Source of the DNA: Cryobacterium mannosilyticum
Lineage (GTDB): Bacteria; Actinomycetota; Actinomycetes; Actinomycetales; Microbacteriaceae
NCBI RefSeq assembly: GCF_004402705.1
Contig: NZ_SOFM01000035.1
Coordinates: 71,330-135,329 of the forward strand
Reading direction: 5' to 3'
DNA length: 64,000 nucleotides
The notes under the pieces: model-generated
Seen by the model: the letters and a program-made list of their open reading frames with translations, nothing else
Told to the model about the DNA's origin: nothing
Database searches by the model: none
Shown: positions 8,036 to 16,880 of the stretch, one piece after another
Layout: every line of letters begins with the position of its first letter
Position numbering within the stretch: position 1 is the first letter of the stretch
Made by a program: the position numbers and the translations under genes

Positions 8036-8626
8036 TCAGTCGGCGAGCAGTTCCCGGATCACCGGAACGAGCTGTTCGAAGGCCCTGGCCCGGTGGCTTT
8101 GCTCGTTCTTCACGTTCGGCGTGAGCGCGGCGGCCGAGATCGCGTAGCCGTCGGGAAGGAAGATCGGGTCGTAGCCGAAACCCTGCTCCCCTGACGGCTC
8201 GGGCAGGATCTGGCCCGGCCATTCCCCGGTGACATGGCGTTCCGTGCCGTCCGGAAGGGCCAGGGCCGCGACGCAGGCGAAATGCGCACCCCGGTGGTCC
8301 TCCGGCACGTCGGCCAGCTGCCAGAGCAGCAGCCTCAGGTTCGCCTCCGCGTCCCTGGCCGGTCCGGCCCAGCGGGCGGAGAAGATGCCCGGCGATCCGC
8401 CGAGCACGTCGACGCAGATGCCGGAGTCGTCTGCGACGGCGGGCAGCCCGGTGTGAGCCGCCGCCGCGCGCGCCTTGATCAAGGCGTTCTCGACGAAGCT
8501 GGTGCCGTCTTCGACGGGCTCAGGCCCGTCGTAGGCGAGAACCTCGATGCCGGGAAGCCGCGGGGCGAGGATGCGACGCAACTCCTCCACCTTGTGGGGG
8601 TTGTGGGTGGCGAGAACGACCTGCAC
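8036..8626 (-). CDS. rdgB: RdgB/HAM1 non-canonical purine NTP pyrophosphatase
   Basis: The enzyme hydrolyses dITP, ITP and XTP to the monophosphates and keeps deaminated purines out of nucleic acids. Family motifs are THNPHKVEEL at the N-terminus, ADDSGICVDVLGGSPGIFSARWAG in the centre and GFGYDPIFLPDG near the C-terminus. It has 196 residues, the normal length. The start is a GTG at 8626, two bases after the rph stop codon, giving MQVVLATHNPHK. It is the last gene of the murI-rph-rdgB operon, an arrangement found widely in actinobacteria. Confidence 0.93.
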   Translation of the reverse strand: MQVVLATHNPHKVEELRRILAPRLPGIEVLAYDGPEPVEDGTSFVENALIKARAAAAHTGLPAVADDSGICVDVLGGSPGIFSARWAGPARDAEANLRLLLWQLADVPEDHRGAHFACVAALALPDGTERHVTGEWPGQILPEPSGEQGFGYDPIFLPDGYAISAAALTPNVKNEQSHRARAFEQLVPVIRELLAD

Positions 8627-8628
8627 GG

Positions 8629-9363
8629 CTAGCGCCCCAGCGCGTTCTTCTGGAACTCGGTCAGCGTGACGGTGCCGGCCAGCGCCAGGTCGAGCAGGGA
8701 ATTCAACTCGCTGCGATCGAAGGGCGCTCCCTCGGCGGTTCCCTGAACCTCGACGAACAATCCGCGACCGGTGACGACCACGTTCATGTCGGTCTCGGCC
8801 TTCGAGTCCTCCGTGTAGGCCAGGTCGAGCATGGGTACGCCGCCGACGATGCCGACGGAGATGGCCGCCACGCTGTCGATCAGCGGCTGCGCCTTCTGGC
8901 CGAGGAACTTCTTCTCCCGGCCCCACTCGAGGGCATCCGCCAGTGCCACGTAGGCGCCGGTGATGGCGGCCGTTCGGGTGCCGCCGTCGGCCTGCAGCAC
9001 GTCGCAGTCCAGGACGATCGTGTTCTCGCCGAGCGCCTTCATGTCGACCACGGCGCGGAGGCTCCGGCCGACCAGGCGGCTGATCTCGTGGGTGCGGCCG
9101 CCGATGCGTCCCTTGACCGATTCTCGGGCCATCCGGTCGTTGGTGGACCGAGGAAGCATGGAGTACTCGGCGGTGACCCAGCCCGCCCCCTTGCCTGCCA
9201 TCCACCGCGGCACGCCGTTGGTGAACGATGCCGTGCAAAGCACCCTGGTGCGGCCGAAGGAGATCAGGGCCGAGCCTTCGGCCTGGTCGCTCCAGCCTCG
9301 CTCGATCGTGACCGGCCGAAGCTCGTCTGTCGTTCGTCCGTCGGCGCGCACAATGTCGTTCAC
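8629..9363 (-). CDS. rph: Ribonuclease PH
   Basis: This is a phosphate-dependent 3'-5' exoribonuclease that trims tRNA 3' tails. It has 244 residues with the RNase PH opening (RADGRTTDELRPVTIERGW), the phosphate-site region GGTRTAAITGAYVAL and the RGIGGRTHEISRLVGRSLRA-like RNA-binding helix (here beginning KGRIGGRTHEI). The ATG overlaps the TGA of murI by 4 bases, and rdgB follows 2 bases downstream, so the three genes form one operon. No unusual substitutions were seen. Confidence 0.95.
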   Translation of the reverse strand: MNDIVRADGRTTDELRPVTIERGWSDQAEGSALISFGRTRVLCTASFTNGVPRWMAGKGAGWVTAEYSMLPRSTNDRMARESVKGRIGGRTHEISRLVGRSLRAVVDMKALGENTIVLDCDVLQADGGTRTAAITGAYVALADALEWGREKKFLGQKAQPLIDSVAAISVGIVGGVPMLDLAYTEDSKAETDMNVVVTGRGLFVEVQGTAEGAPFDRSELNSLLDLALAGTVTLTEFQKNALGR

Positions 9364-10226
9364 GAGGTCTCCTTGTTGGTGTTCGGATGCGATGCCGCGA
9401 ATTCGACGAGCTCGCTCAGGTTGAAGGTGCCGGTCTCGACGAGGTCGACCCGGGCTATGTCCTGGCCGACCAGGCGGTGCGCGAGGCTGAGGAAATCCTC
9501 GGCGCTGCCGCCCGTTGCCTCGTAGCGGTAGCTCGGCGGGCGTTTGTCCGCGCGTTCGGCGCCCTGGCTGACGAGGGCCCGATAGACGTCGTTGGCCGTC
9601 TCGGTGTCGCTGGACACGAGGGTGACGGTGTCACCCATCACGTAGGAGATGGCTCCGCGCAGGAACGGATAGTGGGTGCAGCCGAGCACCAGGGTATCGA
9701 CCCCCGCCGCCTTGAGGGGGGCAAGATACTCCTCCGCAACCGCGAGGACCTCGCCGCCCGTGGTCACGCCGGCTTCGACGAATTCGACGAAACGGGGGCA
9801 GGCCTGGGTGAAAAGACGGATGTCTGTGGCCGCCGCGAAGGCGTCCTCGTAGGCACGCGACTTGACGGTGCCGAGGGTGCCGATCACGCCGACCCGGTTG
9901 TTCCGGGTGGTGCCGACCGCGCGGCGCACCGCGGGCTGGATGACCTCGATCACGGGCACACTGTAGCGTTCCCGGGCGTCGCGGAGCACGGCGGCGGAGG
10001 CGGTGTTGCACGCGATCACCAGCATCTTGACGTCCTGGGCAACGAGGTCATCGAGCACCTGGAGTGCGTAGCGACGCACGTCGGCGATCTTCTTCGGACC
10101 GTAGGGCGAGTGCGCGGTGTCCCCGATGTAGAGGATCGATTCGTTGGGCAGCTGATCCTTGATCGCCCGGGCGACGGTCAGGCCGCCCACTCCGGAATCG
10201 AAGATTCCAATCGGTGCATCCGTCAC
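9360..10226 (-). CDS. murI: Glutamate racemase
   Basis: The cofactor-independent racemase makes D-glutamate for peptidoglycan. It has 288 residues. The opening MTDAPIGIFDSGVGGLTVARAI is diagnostic, and the two catalytic cysteines are in VIACNTASA and LVLGCTHYPFL. The start is GTG at 10226, with a TAAGCT -10-like box 8 nt upstream (10235-10240) and no Shine-Dalgarno sequence, so the transcript may begin nearly at the start codon. It is first in an operon with rph and rdgB. Confidence 0.95.
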   Translation of the reverse strand: MTDAPIGIFDSGVGGLTVARAIKDQLPNESILYIGDTAHSPYGPKKIADVRRYALQVLDDLVAQDVKMLVIACNTASAAVLRDARERYSVPVIEVIQPAVRRAVGTTRNNRVGVIGTLGTVKSRAYEDAFAAATDIRLFTQACPRFVEFVEAGVTTGGEVLAVAEEYLAPLKAAGVDTLVLGCTHYPFLRGAISYVMGDTVTLVSSDTETANDVYRALVSQGAERADKRPPSYRYEATGGSAEDFLSLAHRLVGQDIARVDLVETGTFNLSELVEFAASHPNTNKETS

Positions 10227-10392
10227 GACAGTCGAGCTTAGTCGGAATCCTCCGATCCCGGCGAAGTGCCCGGCTCGGCCCGGGTTTCGCGCGAGCGCGC
10301 CTCACCGGCCCCCACGCCGGGCGATTGTGGGCGTTTTCTCAGGGTCCGCGGGACGGCCGTCACACGTACCAGAGCGGGAATATGGGCGTAAC

Positions 10393-10398
10393 TACACT
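10393..10398 (+). promoter_or_regulatory. -10 box upstream of fabF leader ORF
   Basis: TACACT lies 6 nt before the ATG of an 18-codon reading frame at 10405. This is the same geometry as other leaderless starts in the window. Confidence 0.45.
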
Positions 10399-10404
10399 CG
10401 GAAT

Positions 10405-10461
10405 ATGGAGGCCCGCCAACCGACGGTAACCGCGCAGGAAGACGCCCCATTCGTCGTTTGA
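10405..10461 (+). CDS. Putative 18-residue leader peptide upstream of fabF
   Basis: This short frame (MEARQPTVTAQEDAPFVV) starts 6 nt after a TACACT -10-like box with no ribosome site, so it could be translated from a leaderless mRNA. Its TGA overlaps the GAGGAG ribosome site of fabF, and fabF begins 12 bases later. Translation of the leader could therefore expose or deliver ribosomes to fabF. The alternative is that this is simply a 5' untranslated region. There is no homology evidence, only position and spacing. Confidence 0.35.
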   Translation: MEARQPTVTAQEDAPFVV

Positions 10462-10473
10462 GGAGATGACCCA

Positions 10474-11706
10474 GTGAATGATCGAGTCGTAATTACCGGG
10501 TTGGGCGCCTTGACGCCGCTGGGAAACACATGGCGGGAAACCTGGTCGGGTCTCACGAACGGACGGAGCGGGGTCGCTCGGATCACTCACTTCGACCCTG
10601 AGGGTCTGCCGACCCAGATCGCCGGCGAAGTCAAGAACTTCGTTCCGGCCGAGCAGATGTCCATTAAGCAGGTTAAGCGGGCCTCCCGCGCGTCCCAGCT
10701 CGCGATCGCCGCCGCCCGTGAGGCCGTGGCCGACGCCGGGTTCGGCCCGTCCATGGAGGGAATCGACACCGCGGTCGTGGTGAACAGCGCCGTTTCCGGC
10801 TATGCCGAGATCCAGGAGGCCACCGAACTCGTCAACTCCGGCGGTTCGCGCCGCATCCCGCCGCGTTTCGTGCCGTCATCGCTGCTCAACATGGCCGCCT
10901 GCGAGGTGGCCATCGACCTGGGTGTGCACGGCCCGGTCAACGCCAGCGCCCTCGCCTGCGCGAGCGGCGCCTACGCCCTGCTCGAGGCCCGAACGCTCCT
11001 GATGATGGGCGACGCTGACGTCGTCATCGCCGGCGGCGTCGAAGCCGCGATCACCCCCGTCATGTTCGCCGGGCTGAACGCCATGCACGCGGCGTCCAAA
11101 AACAATGACTCCCCCGCCGAGGCGAGCCGCCCGTTCGACGCCGACCGCAACGGACTCGTCTTCGGCGAGGGCGCGGTGATCTTCGTGATGGAACTGCTCT
11201 CCCACGCCAAGGCCCGCGGAGCCCGCGTCTACGCCGAGGTTCTCGGCGGGGCGCTGACCAGCGACGGCCACAGCATCGTGGCCCCCGAACCGACGGGGAA
11301 GTACGCCAGCCTCGCGATGACCAGGGCCCTCGCGAAGTCGAAGCTGAACCCGAGCGACATCGACATGATCTGCGCGCACGGCACCTCGACCCAGGCGAAC
11401 GACCGCGCGGAGTCCTCGGCGATCCGTCAGGCGCTCGGCACTTCGGCCGACGGAATCGCCGTCACCGCTCCGAAGTCGATGACCGGCCACCTGATCGGCG
11501 CGGCGGGAGCCCTGTCCGGCCTGCTCTGCGCCCTGTCGATCCGCACCGGGATCATCCCGCCGACGATCAACTACGTCACCCCCGACCCGGACTGCACCCT
11601 CGACTACGTTCCCCTGACCGCGCGGGTGAAACCCGTTCGTTACGCTCTCGCGAACGCATTCGGCTTCGGCGGCCAGAACTGCATCGTCGCCTTCGGCGCC
11701 CTGTAG
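10474..11706 (+). CDS. fabF: Beta-ketoacyl-ACP synthase II family protein
   Basis: This is a condensing enzyme of fatty-acid elongation, joining malonyl-ACP to a growing acyl chain. It has 410 residues with the Cys-His-His triad visible as Cys162 (ACASGA), His302 (CAHGTST) and His339 (MTGHLIGAAG), and Lys334 nearby. The start is GTG with GAGGAG about 10 nt upstream. The gene stands alone here, away from fabD, fabH and acpP, so a specialised condensing role cannot be excluded. A short possible leader frame precedes it and pncB follows. Confidence 0.88.
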   Translation: MNDRVVITGLGALTPLGNTWRETWSGLTNGRSGVARITHFDPEGLPTQIAGEVKNFVPAEQMSIKQVKRASRASQLAIAAAREAVADAGFGPSMEGIDTAVVVNSAVSGYAEIQEATELVNSGGSRRIPPRFVPSSLLNMAACEVAIDLGVHGPVNASALACASGAYALLEARTLLMMGDADVVIAGGVEAAITPVMFAGLNAMHAASKNNDSPAEASRPFDADRNGLVFGEGAVIFVMELLSHAKARGARVYAEVLGGALTSDGHSIVAPEPTGKYASLAMTRALAKSKLNPSDIDMICAHGTSTQANDRAESSAIRQALGTSADGIAVTAPKSMTGHLIGAAGALSGLLCALSIRTGIIPPTINYVTPDPDCTLDYVPLTARVKPVRYALANAFGFGGQNCIVAFGAL

Positions 11707-11717
11707 ATCGTCACCTG

Positions 11718-11732
11718 GGCCGATCATCGGCC
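11718..11732. terminator. Perfect palindrome between fabF and pncB
   Basis: GGCCGAT-C-ATCGGCC is a perfect 7-bp-arm inverted repeat directly after fabF and 8 nt before the pncB -10 box. There is no T-run. It could be a U-less terminator for fabF or an operator for pncB. Confidence 0.4.
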
Positions 11733-11740
11733 GGTGCGGA

Positions 11741-11746
11741 TAGGGT
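11741..11746 (+). promoter_or_regulatory. -10 box of leaderless pncB
   Basis: TAGGGT ends 7 nt before the GTG at 11754, which has no recognisable ribosome site. Confidence 0.4.
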
Positions 11747-11753
11747 TTATCGG

Positions 11754-13076
11754 GTGACCGAATCCTCAGCATTCCGCACCGACCGTTACGAACTCACCAT
11801 GGTGGACGCCGCCATCCAGAGCGGCACCGCCGGTCGCGAGTGCCAGTTCGAGGCCTTCGCCAGGCGGCTCCCCTCCGGCCGCCGCTACGGCATCGTCGCC
11901 GGTACCGGACGCCTGCTCGAACTCATCCGCGATTTCAGGTTCACGGATGCCGAACTCGCCTGGCTCGATGCCAACGCCGTCGTGCGACGCCCCACCCTCG
12001 ACTGGCTGGCCGACTACGCCTTCCGCGGCGACATCTGGGGCTACCAGGAGGGCGAGGTCTACTTCCCCGGCTCGCCCCTGGTGACGATCGACGGCAGCTT
12101 CGCCGAGTGCGTAATCCTCGAAACCCTCATCCTGAGCGTGCTCAACCACGACAGTTCGGTGGCCGGCGCTGCAGCCCGGATGGTGTCGGTGAGCCTGGGC
12201 CGGCCGCTCGCGGAGATGGGGTCGCGGCGCACCGGGGAATACTCGGCCGTCGCGGCCGCCCGGGCCGCCTACATCGCCGGCTTCGCGTCGACGAGCAACC
12301 TCGAGGCGGGACGGAGCTGGGGGGTGCCGACGATGGGCACGGCCGCGCATTCGTTCACCCTGCTCCACGACAGCGAAGAGGACGCATTCCGCGCCCAGGT
12401 TGCCGCCTTCGGGGTGTCGACCACCCTCCTCGTCGACACCTACGACGTCATCCGCGGGATCGACCTGGCCATCCGCGTGGCCGGGCCCGGCCTCGGCTCG
12501 ATCCGGATCGACTCGGGCGACCTGCCGACCGTCGTCGCTGGGGCACGGGCGCAGCTGGATTCCCTGGGCGCCGTGAACACCCGGATCACGGTCACCAGCG
12601 ACCTCGACGAATACTCGATCGCCGCTCTCTCGGCGTCGCCCGTCGACGCCTTCGGGGTCGGCACATCCGTCGTCACCGGTTCGGGAGCCCCGGCCGCCGG
12701 GATGGTCTACAAGCTGGTCGCGCACCGGGACGACGCCGGCGAGTGGGTCTCCGTCGCGAAGACGTCCACCGCCAAGGCGTCGGTCGGCGGCCGCAAACGC
12801 TCGGTGCGGCGCCTCGACGCCGCCGGAATCGCCCGGGCCGAGATCGTGCTGGTCGGTGAGACCGACGAAGACCCCACCGGGTTCGAGGCGCCGGACGGTC
12901 ACGACCGAGCCCTGCTCGTGCCGTTCGTCACCGACGGCGTCATCGACGAGGGCTACCTCGGGGCCGCCGGCACCGTGCGGGCCCGGACCCACAACGCCCG
13001 CGTCATGCAGGAGCTGCCGATCGAAGCGTTCCGGCTCGGCCGGGGCGATCCCGTCATCCCGACGCTGTACCGATAG
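11754..13076 (+). CDS. pncB: Nicotinate phosphoribosyltransferase
   Basis: This is the first enzyme of NAD salvage through nicotinic acid, forming nicotinate mononucleotide from nicotinate, PRPP and ATP. It has 440 residues and begins with the family pattern FRTDRYELTMVDAAIQSG. It also carries FEAFARRLPSGRRYGIVAG, GVPTMGTAAHSFTLLH and the phosphate-binding region IRIDSGDLP. The GTG start shows no ribosome site but has a -10-like box 7 nt upstream. It complements the de novo NAD operon found at 38-43.7 kb. No GTCA-N3-TGAC box like the one before nrtR is visible here. Confidence 0.92.
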   Translation: MTESSAFRTDRYELTMVDAAIQSGTAGRECQFEAFARRLPSGRRYGIVAGTGRLLELIRDFRFTDAELAWLDANAVVRRPTLDWLADYAFRGDIWGYQEGEVYFPGSPLVTIDGSFAECVILETLILSVLNHDSSVAGAAARMVSVSLGRPLAEMGSRRTGEYSAVAAARAAYIAGFASTSNLEAGRSWGVPTMGTAAHSFTLLHDSEEDAFRAQVAAFGVSTTLLVDTYDVIRGIDLAIRVAGPGLGSIRIDSGDLPTVVAGARAQLDSLGAVNTRITVTSDLDEYSIAALSASPVDAFGVGTSVVTGSGAPAAGMVYKLVAHRDDAGEWVSVAKTSTAKASVGGRKRSVRRLDAAGIARAEIVLVGETDEDPTGFEAPDGHDRALLVPFVTDGVIDEGYLGAAGTVRARTHNARVMQELPIEAFRLGRGDPVIPTLYR

Positions 13077-13085
13077 GGCTTGGGG

Positions 13086-13370
13086 CTAGCCCTTCATCTT
13101 CTCGTAGATTGCCTTGCAGGTCGGGCAGACCGGGAACTTCTCCGGGTCACGTCCGGGCAGCCACTTCTTGCCGCACAGGGCGCGTACGGGCTTTCCGGAG
13201 ATCGCGGACTCGAGGATCTTGTCCTTGGGTACGTAGTGGGAGAACCGCTCGTGGTCGCCCGGCTCGATTTGCTCCTGGTTGATGAGCTCCTCGAGCTCGC
13301 GGTCGAGCGTGGAGGTGCCGCCGCCCGGCTGGCCTGGTTCTGCAATGCTCGCGCGAAAGTCTTCAGTCAT
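13086..13370 (-). CDS. DUF3039 small zinc-ribbon-like protein
   Basis: This conserved actinobacterial protein of 94 residues has unknown function. The C-terminal half contains HERFSHYVPKDKILESA, then ALCGKKW and CPTCKAIYE, so one CxxC pair plus an upstream Cys and His could bind a metal. The ATG at 13370 has no ribosome site and follows a near-consensus TACAAT by 6 nt, a very clear leaderless promoter. The gene converges on pncB with only 9 bp between the stop codons. Confidence 0.85.
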   Translation of the reverse strand: MTEDFRASIAEPGQPGGGTSTLDRELEELINQEQIEPGDHERFSHYVPKDKILESAISGKPVRALCGKKWLPGRDPEKFPVCPTCKAIYEKMKG

Positions 13371-13376
13371 ACGAAC

Positions 13377-13382
13377 ATTGTA
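13377..13382 (-). promoter_or_regulatory. -10 box of leaderless DUF3039 gene
   Basis: TACAAT (minus strand) matches the consensus at five of six positions and is exactly 6 nt from the ATG. It is the cleanest leaderless signal in the window. Confidence 0.6.
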
Positions 13383-13412
13383 GGCAGGAGCGCGGCATCC
13401 GTTGCGGGTGGC

Positions 13413-14987
13413 TCAGGCTCGGATCGCCGACGCGAGCATCTCAGGTCCACGCCGTTCGAACGTGCGAGAGCCAAGCCAGATTCCGCCGGTGAGGGTGAGC
13501 AGGCCGACTCCGACGCCCGAGAACAGCGCCGGCAGGTGCCAGATCGGATCGGCGAAGATGCCCAGGACGGCGAAACAGATCGACGGCAGCGACAACAGGA
13601 TCGAGCCGGTGAAGGTCAGCGACTGGATCATCGCCGCGGCGGTGTCGGTGGACTGGGGCTGTGCGAACGGGCTGTCTCCCGGTTTCGTGGAGGGGTAGGG
13701 GAACCGGGCCGAGGTGTAGCTCGAGAAGCCGAGCCCGGTGAGGAGGATGCACGTGCTCACGCCGAGCACGGACGGCAGCACGGTCCAGTCGCCGAAGAAC
13801 GAAACGCTGACCGCCGATCCGATCCCGATCAAGGGGATGCCGACGAACAGCGTCGGGACCAGGCGTCCGATCCGGTCGGCGAATCCGCGGGTTCCGGAGG
13901 CGACGTGAAGCCAGATGGCCGTGTGGTCGTAGGCGACGTCATTGTGCATCGTCCAGCCGAGGAAGATGCACATCAGCGGCACCGGGAGCAGTGCGAGGTA
14001 CGGAAGCGGAACCCCGGCGAAGGACAGCGGCAGGATCACCAGGACCGGGATGACCGGAATCATGACCAGCGACATCCAGTACCGCGAGTCCCTGCCCCAG
14101 TAGGTGAGGCTGCGGGCCGCGATGACACCGATCGGGGTGTGCGGCATCCGGTCGAACCAGCCGAGCCCGCCGTACTGGCGCGCCTGGGCCTCACGGCCCG
14201 GGGTGACGAGCATCCGTGCCACCAGGGTCTGCCAGGCCAGCCACAGCAGGTAGACCGTGGCGGCGGCGATCAGCAGCTTCAGGAAGGCCGGCCCCCACGC
14301 GCCGGTGGCGGCGTCGCCGGGGACCGCCCAGGCTGCCCCCAGTGGCGTCCAGCCGAGGATCGCCGAGAGCCCGCCGAGCAGGTCGAGGCCGTAGCGCTCC
14401 CAGTCGAGATTGAGGATGAGCAGCACGACCGGGGCCACCATCACCAGGAAGAGCACGCCGATGATGCCCGTGAACTCCCGGGACCGGCGGGTCGATAGCA
14501 GGAACGCCGCGATCGAGGTGCTCACCCGGGACGCCAGCATGCACGTTGCCAGGAGAAGGGCGGCCGCCACGATGGCCAGCAACGTCTCGACCACTCCCCG
14601 CGACCAGGTCACGATCGTGCCGAGGAGCACCAGCGCCAGCACGAAGGCCGGCACCCCGACCAGCGACGCGAGCGCCAGCCCTGCCGACAGCCGTCGGTTC
14701 GGGATGCCCATGGTCGCGAACTTCCGCGGGTCCATGCTGTCGTCGATGCCGAAGACCAGGGGAACGAGAAAGAACCCGAGCACGACGATCGACCCAGCGA
14801 CGACGAGTCCGTCGCGCACGGCGACGACATCGCCGACGAAGCGGAGCCCTACCAGCACGATGACAAGGCCGACGGCCACGGCGAGGCCGTAGACGAGCGC
14901 TATCGCGATGCCGACGACCTGCCAGGGACTGCGCCGGAACAGGTTCGCGAGCAGGCGGAGTTTCAGTCCGAGAAACTGTGCAACCAC
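13413..14987 (-). CDS. ABC exporter permease, 12-helix type
   Basis: This integral membrane protein of 524 residues has about twelve hydrophobic segments spread over its whole length, an ABC-2-like architecture with two half-permeases in one chain. The GTG start overlaps the end of the ATPase gene by 25 bases, so the two form an exporter unit. Short soluble loops include DDSMDPRKFATMGIPNRR near residue 85. The substrate is unknown. Such pairs are often annotated as multidrug or antibiotic exporters, but nothing here fixes the cargo. Confidence 0.78.
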   Translation of the reverse strand: MVAQFLGLKLRLLANLFRRSPWQVVGIAIALVYGLAVAVGLVIVLVGLRFVGDVVAVRDGLVVAGSIVVLGFFLVPLVFGIDDSMDPRKFATMGIPNRRLSAGLALASLVGVPAFVLALVLLGTIVTWSRGVVETLLAIVAAALLLATCMLASRVSTSIAAFLLSTRRSREFTGIIGVLFLVMVAPVVLLILNLDWERYGLDLLGGLSAILGWTPLGAAWAVPGDAATGAWGPAFLKLLIAAATVYLLWLAWQTLVARMLVTPGREAQARQYGGLGWFDRMPHTPIGVIAARSLTYWGRDSRYWMSLVMIPVIPVLVILPLSFAGVPLPYLALLPVPLMCIFLGWTMHNDVAYDHTAIWLHVASGTRGFADRIGRLVPTLFVGIPLIGIGSAVSVSFFGDWTVLPSVLGVSTCILLTGLGFSSYTSARFPYPSTKPGDSPFAQPQSTDTAAAMIQSLTFTGSILLSLPSICFAVLGIFADPIWHLPALFSGVGVGLLTLTGGIWLGSRTFERRGPEMLASAIRA

Positions 14988-16678
14988 TCCATGCCCTCCG
15001 CAACCTTGCGTCCGCCGGCAAGCTCGATGAACCGCTCTTCGAGGGTCTTCTCGCCCCGGACCTCGTCGATGGTGCCGGAGGCGAGAACCGCCCCCTGCAC
15101 GATGATGGCCACGTGATCGCAGACCCGCTGGATCAGGTCCATGCCGTGGCTGGACAGCACAACCGTGCCGCCGCTGGCCACGTACTTCTGCAGGATCTCC
15201 GTGACGTTGACGGCCGACACCGGGTCAACCGACTCGAAGGGTTCGTCGAGCACGAGGAGCCTCGGCGAGTGGATCATCGCGCAGGCCAGGGCGATCTTCT
15301 TCGTCATACCGGCCGAGTAGTCGGCGACGAGGCGATTGAGCGCATCCTCGAGGCCGAACGCCGCGGCCAGGTCTGCCGACCGCTTGCGCACCGTCGCTCC
15401 GTCGAGTCCGCGCAGGACGCCGGAGTAGTAGAGAAGTTGCGCCCCGGTGAGCCGGTCGAACAGCCGGAGCCGGTCGGGCAGCACGCCGATGATGCGCTTG
15501 GCGGCGATGGGGCTGCCCCAAACATCGATGCCGTGAACCTGCACGGCGCCCGCGTCGGGACGGAGGAGTCCGGTGATCATGGAGAGGGTCGTCGTCTTGC
15601 CTGCGCCGTTGGGTCCCACGATGCCGTAGAAGGATCCCTCGCGCACCTCGAGATCGATCCCGGAGACGGCCACGGTGTTGCCGAAACTCTTCTTCAGCCC
15701 GGTCACCGACAGCACGAGCGGGGTAAGCGGTCCTTCCGGGACCGGCGGGGCCGACTTCGGTCTCCGTTTCGTCGAGGTGCGCGGCGTCCGTCCCGGTGCC
15801 TTCTTCGGTGCCCGGACGGCCACCGCCGGCGGCGCAGTGGGATCCGCTTCCGGTGCCAGGACGGGGCCTGCGTCGTCTGGCGGCAGGGTCTCGGCGGCCG
15901 AGGCCGGTGGGACAACGGTTTCCACGGCCTCGTCGACCGGTTCGGGCGTCACGGCCTCAGGCTCACCGACCGCAGGCTCAGCAACTGCGGTCTCCGCAGC
16001 AACGGGCTCAGCCACGGTCGGCTCAGCGACGGCCGGCTCGGCAACGGCCGGCTCGGCAACGGCCGGCTCAGCCGCGGTCGGCTCGGCAACGGTCGGCTCG
16101 GCGACGGCCTGGCCGAGGGATGCAGAGAGTGCCGCGGCCCTGGTCGCTGCGGCCTTCGCGGCGCGGGCCTTCGCCGTGTCGGCTCGGGCAGCAGTCGATT
16201 TGGCGGCCGATTCGGTCCTGGCGGTGGCCGTGCGAGCGGACGTCGCCTTCGCGGCCGCCGACCGGGCGGCGGCCGGCGTTGCCACCGGAGAATCGAGCGC
16301 ATCGGCGCCAGGTTCGACCGCTGACGCAGCCTTGGCCCGACCGGTCGCGGGGCGGGCTGCGGCGGTGCGCGCCGCGGGCTTTGTCGTCCGGGGCTTCGGG
16401 GCCGGCCCCGCGGACGTCGGCGGAACCTCAGCGCCGTCGGCGAGCGGAGCGGCGGACGGTTTGCTGCTGCGCGCCGCAGGGGTGCGGGAGGCACCCGTCG
16501 GCCGGGCCGGAGCCTTGCGAACCGGGGCCTTGCGCACGGTCGGCTCGGGTGCCGCGGCCGTGGACACCGGAATGTCGCGTTCGTCCGCGGGAATCTGCGG
16601 TTTCGCGGGCGTCTCGACCCCCACGGGCGGGACTGTCGTCGGCTCGTCGGGCTCGGAGTTGGGGGGCACAAGAGTCAC
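14963..16678 (-). CDS. ABC transporter ATPase with long disordered N-terminal extension
   Basis: The last 250 residues are a standard ABC ATPase: Walker A GPNGAGKTT (about 355-363), signature region YSAGMTKK, Walker B LLVLDEP (474-480) and H-loop His511. The signature departs from LSGGQ. The first 318 residues are unusual: Ala/Pro/Lys/Arg-rich like histone tails, then ten copies of a VAEPx pentapeptide (192-241), then another basic stretch (KKAPGRTPRTSTKRR). The GTG start at 16678 has no ribosome site and lies 6 nt from TAGGTT. A shorter internal start is possible but the frame stays open throughout. It partners the downstream permease. Confidence 0.82.
   Translation of the reverse strand: MTLVPPNSEPDEPTTVPPVGVETPAKPQIPADERDIPVSTAAAPEPTVRKAPVRKAPARPTGASRTPAARSSKPSAAPLADGAEVPPTSAGPAPKPRTTKPAARTAAARPATGRAKAASAVEPGADALDSPVATPAAARSAAAKATSARTATARTESAAKSTAARADTAKARAAKAAATRAAALSASLGQAVAEPTVAEPTAAEPAVAEPAVAEPAVAEPTVAEPVAAETAVAEPAVGEPEAVTPEPVDEAVETVVPPASAAETLPPDDAGPVLAPEADPTAPPAVAVRAPKKAPGRTPRTSTKRRPKSAPPVPEGPLTPLVLSVTGLKKSFGNTVAVSGIDLEVREGSFYGIVGPNGAGKTTTLSMITGLLRPDAGAVQVHGIDVWGSPIAAKRIIGVLPDRLRLFDRLTGAQLLYYSGVLRGLDGATVRKRSADLAAAFGLEDALNRLVADYSAGMTKKIALACAMIHSPRLLVLDEPFESVDPVSAVNVTEILQKYVASGGTVVLSSHGMDLIQRVCDHVAIIVQGAVLASGTIDEVRGEKTLEERFIELAGGRKVAEGMEWLHSFSD
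15956..16105 (-). repeat. 15-bp tandem repeat encoding ten VAEPx pentapeptides
   Basis: The array encodes VAEPT, VAEPT, AAEPA, VAEPA and so on within the disordered tail of the ABC ATPase. The unit keeps the reading frame, so copy number may vary between strains by slippage without breaking the gene. Confidence 0.85.
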
Positions 16679-16684
16679 CCCGCT

Positions 16685-16690
16685 AACCTA
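16685..16690 (-). promoter_or_regulatory. -10 box of leaderless ABC ATPase gene
   Basis: TAGGTT (minus strand) is 6 nt before the GTG at 16678, and no Shine-Dalgarno sequence is present. Confidence 0.4.
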
Positions 16691-16880
16691 CCAAGGACCG
16701 CCTGACACCGCAGGTTGGAGGTCAGCCGACGACACAAATGCCGGGCCGAAACGGCGCCCGTGGTCACGGACTGAGCACACTCCGGAAACCGCCTCTTCCC
16801 CCGGAGAGAGGGCATAAGGTAGACTGATGCTGGCATAACGGCGTGTCTATACGTGAACTTATGAGTGAACCCTAGACAAA

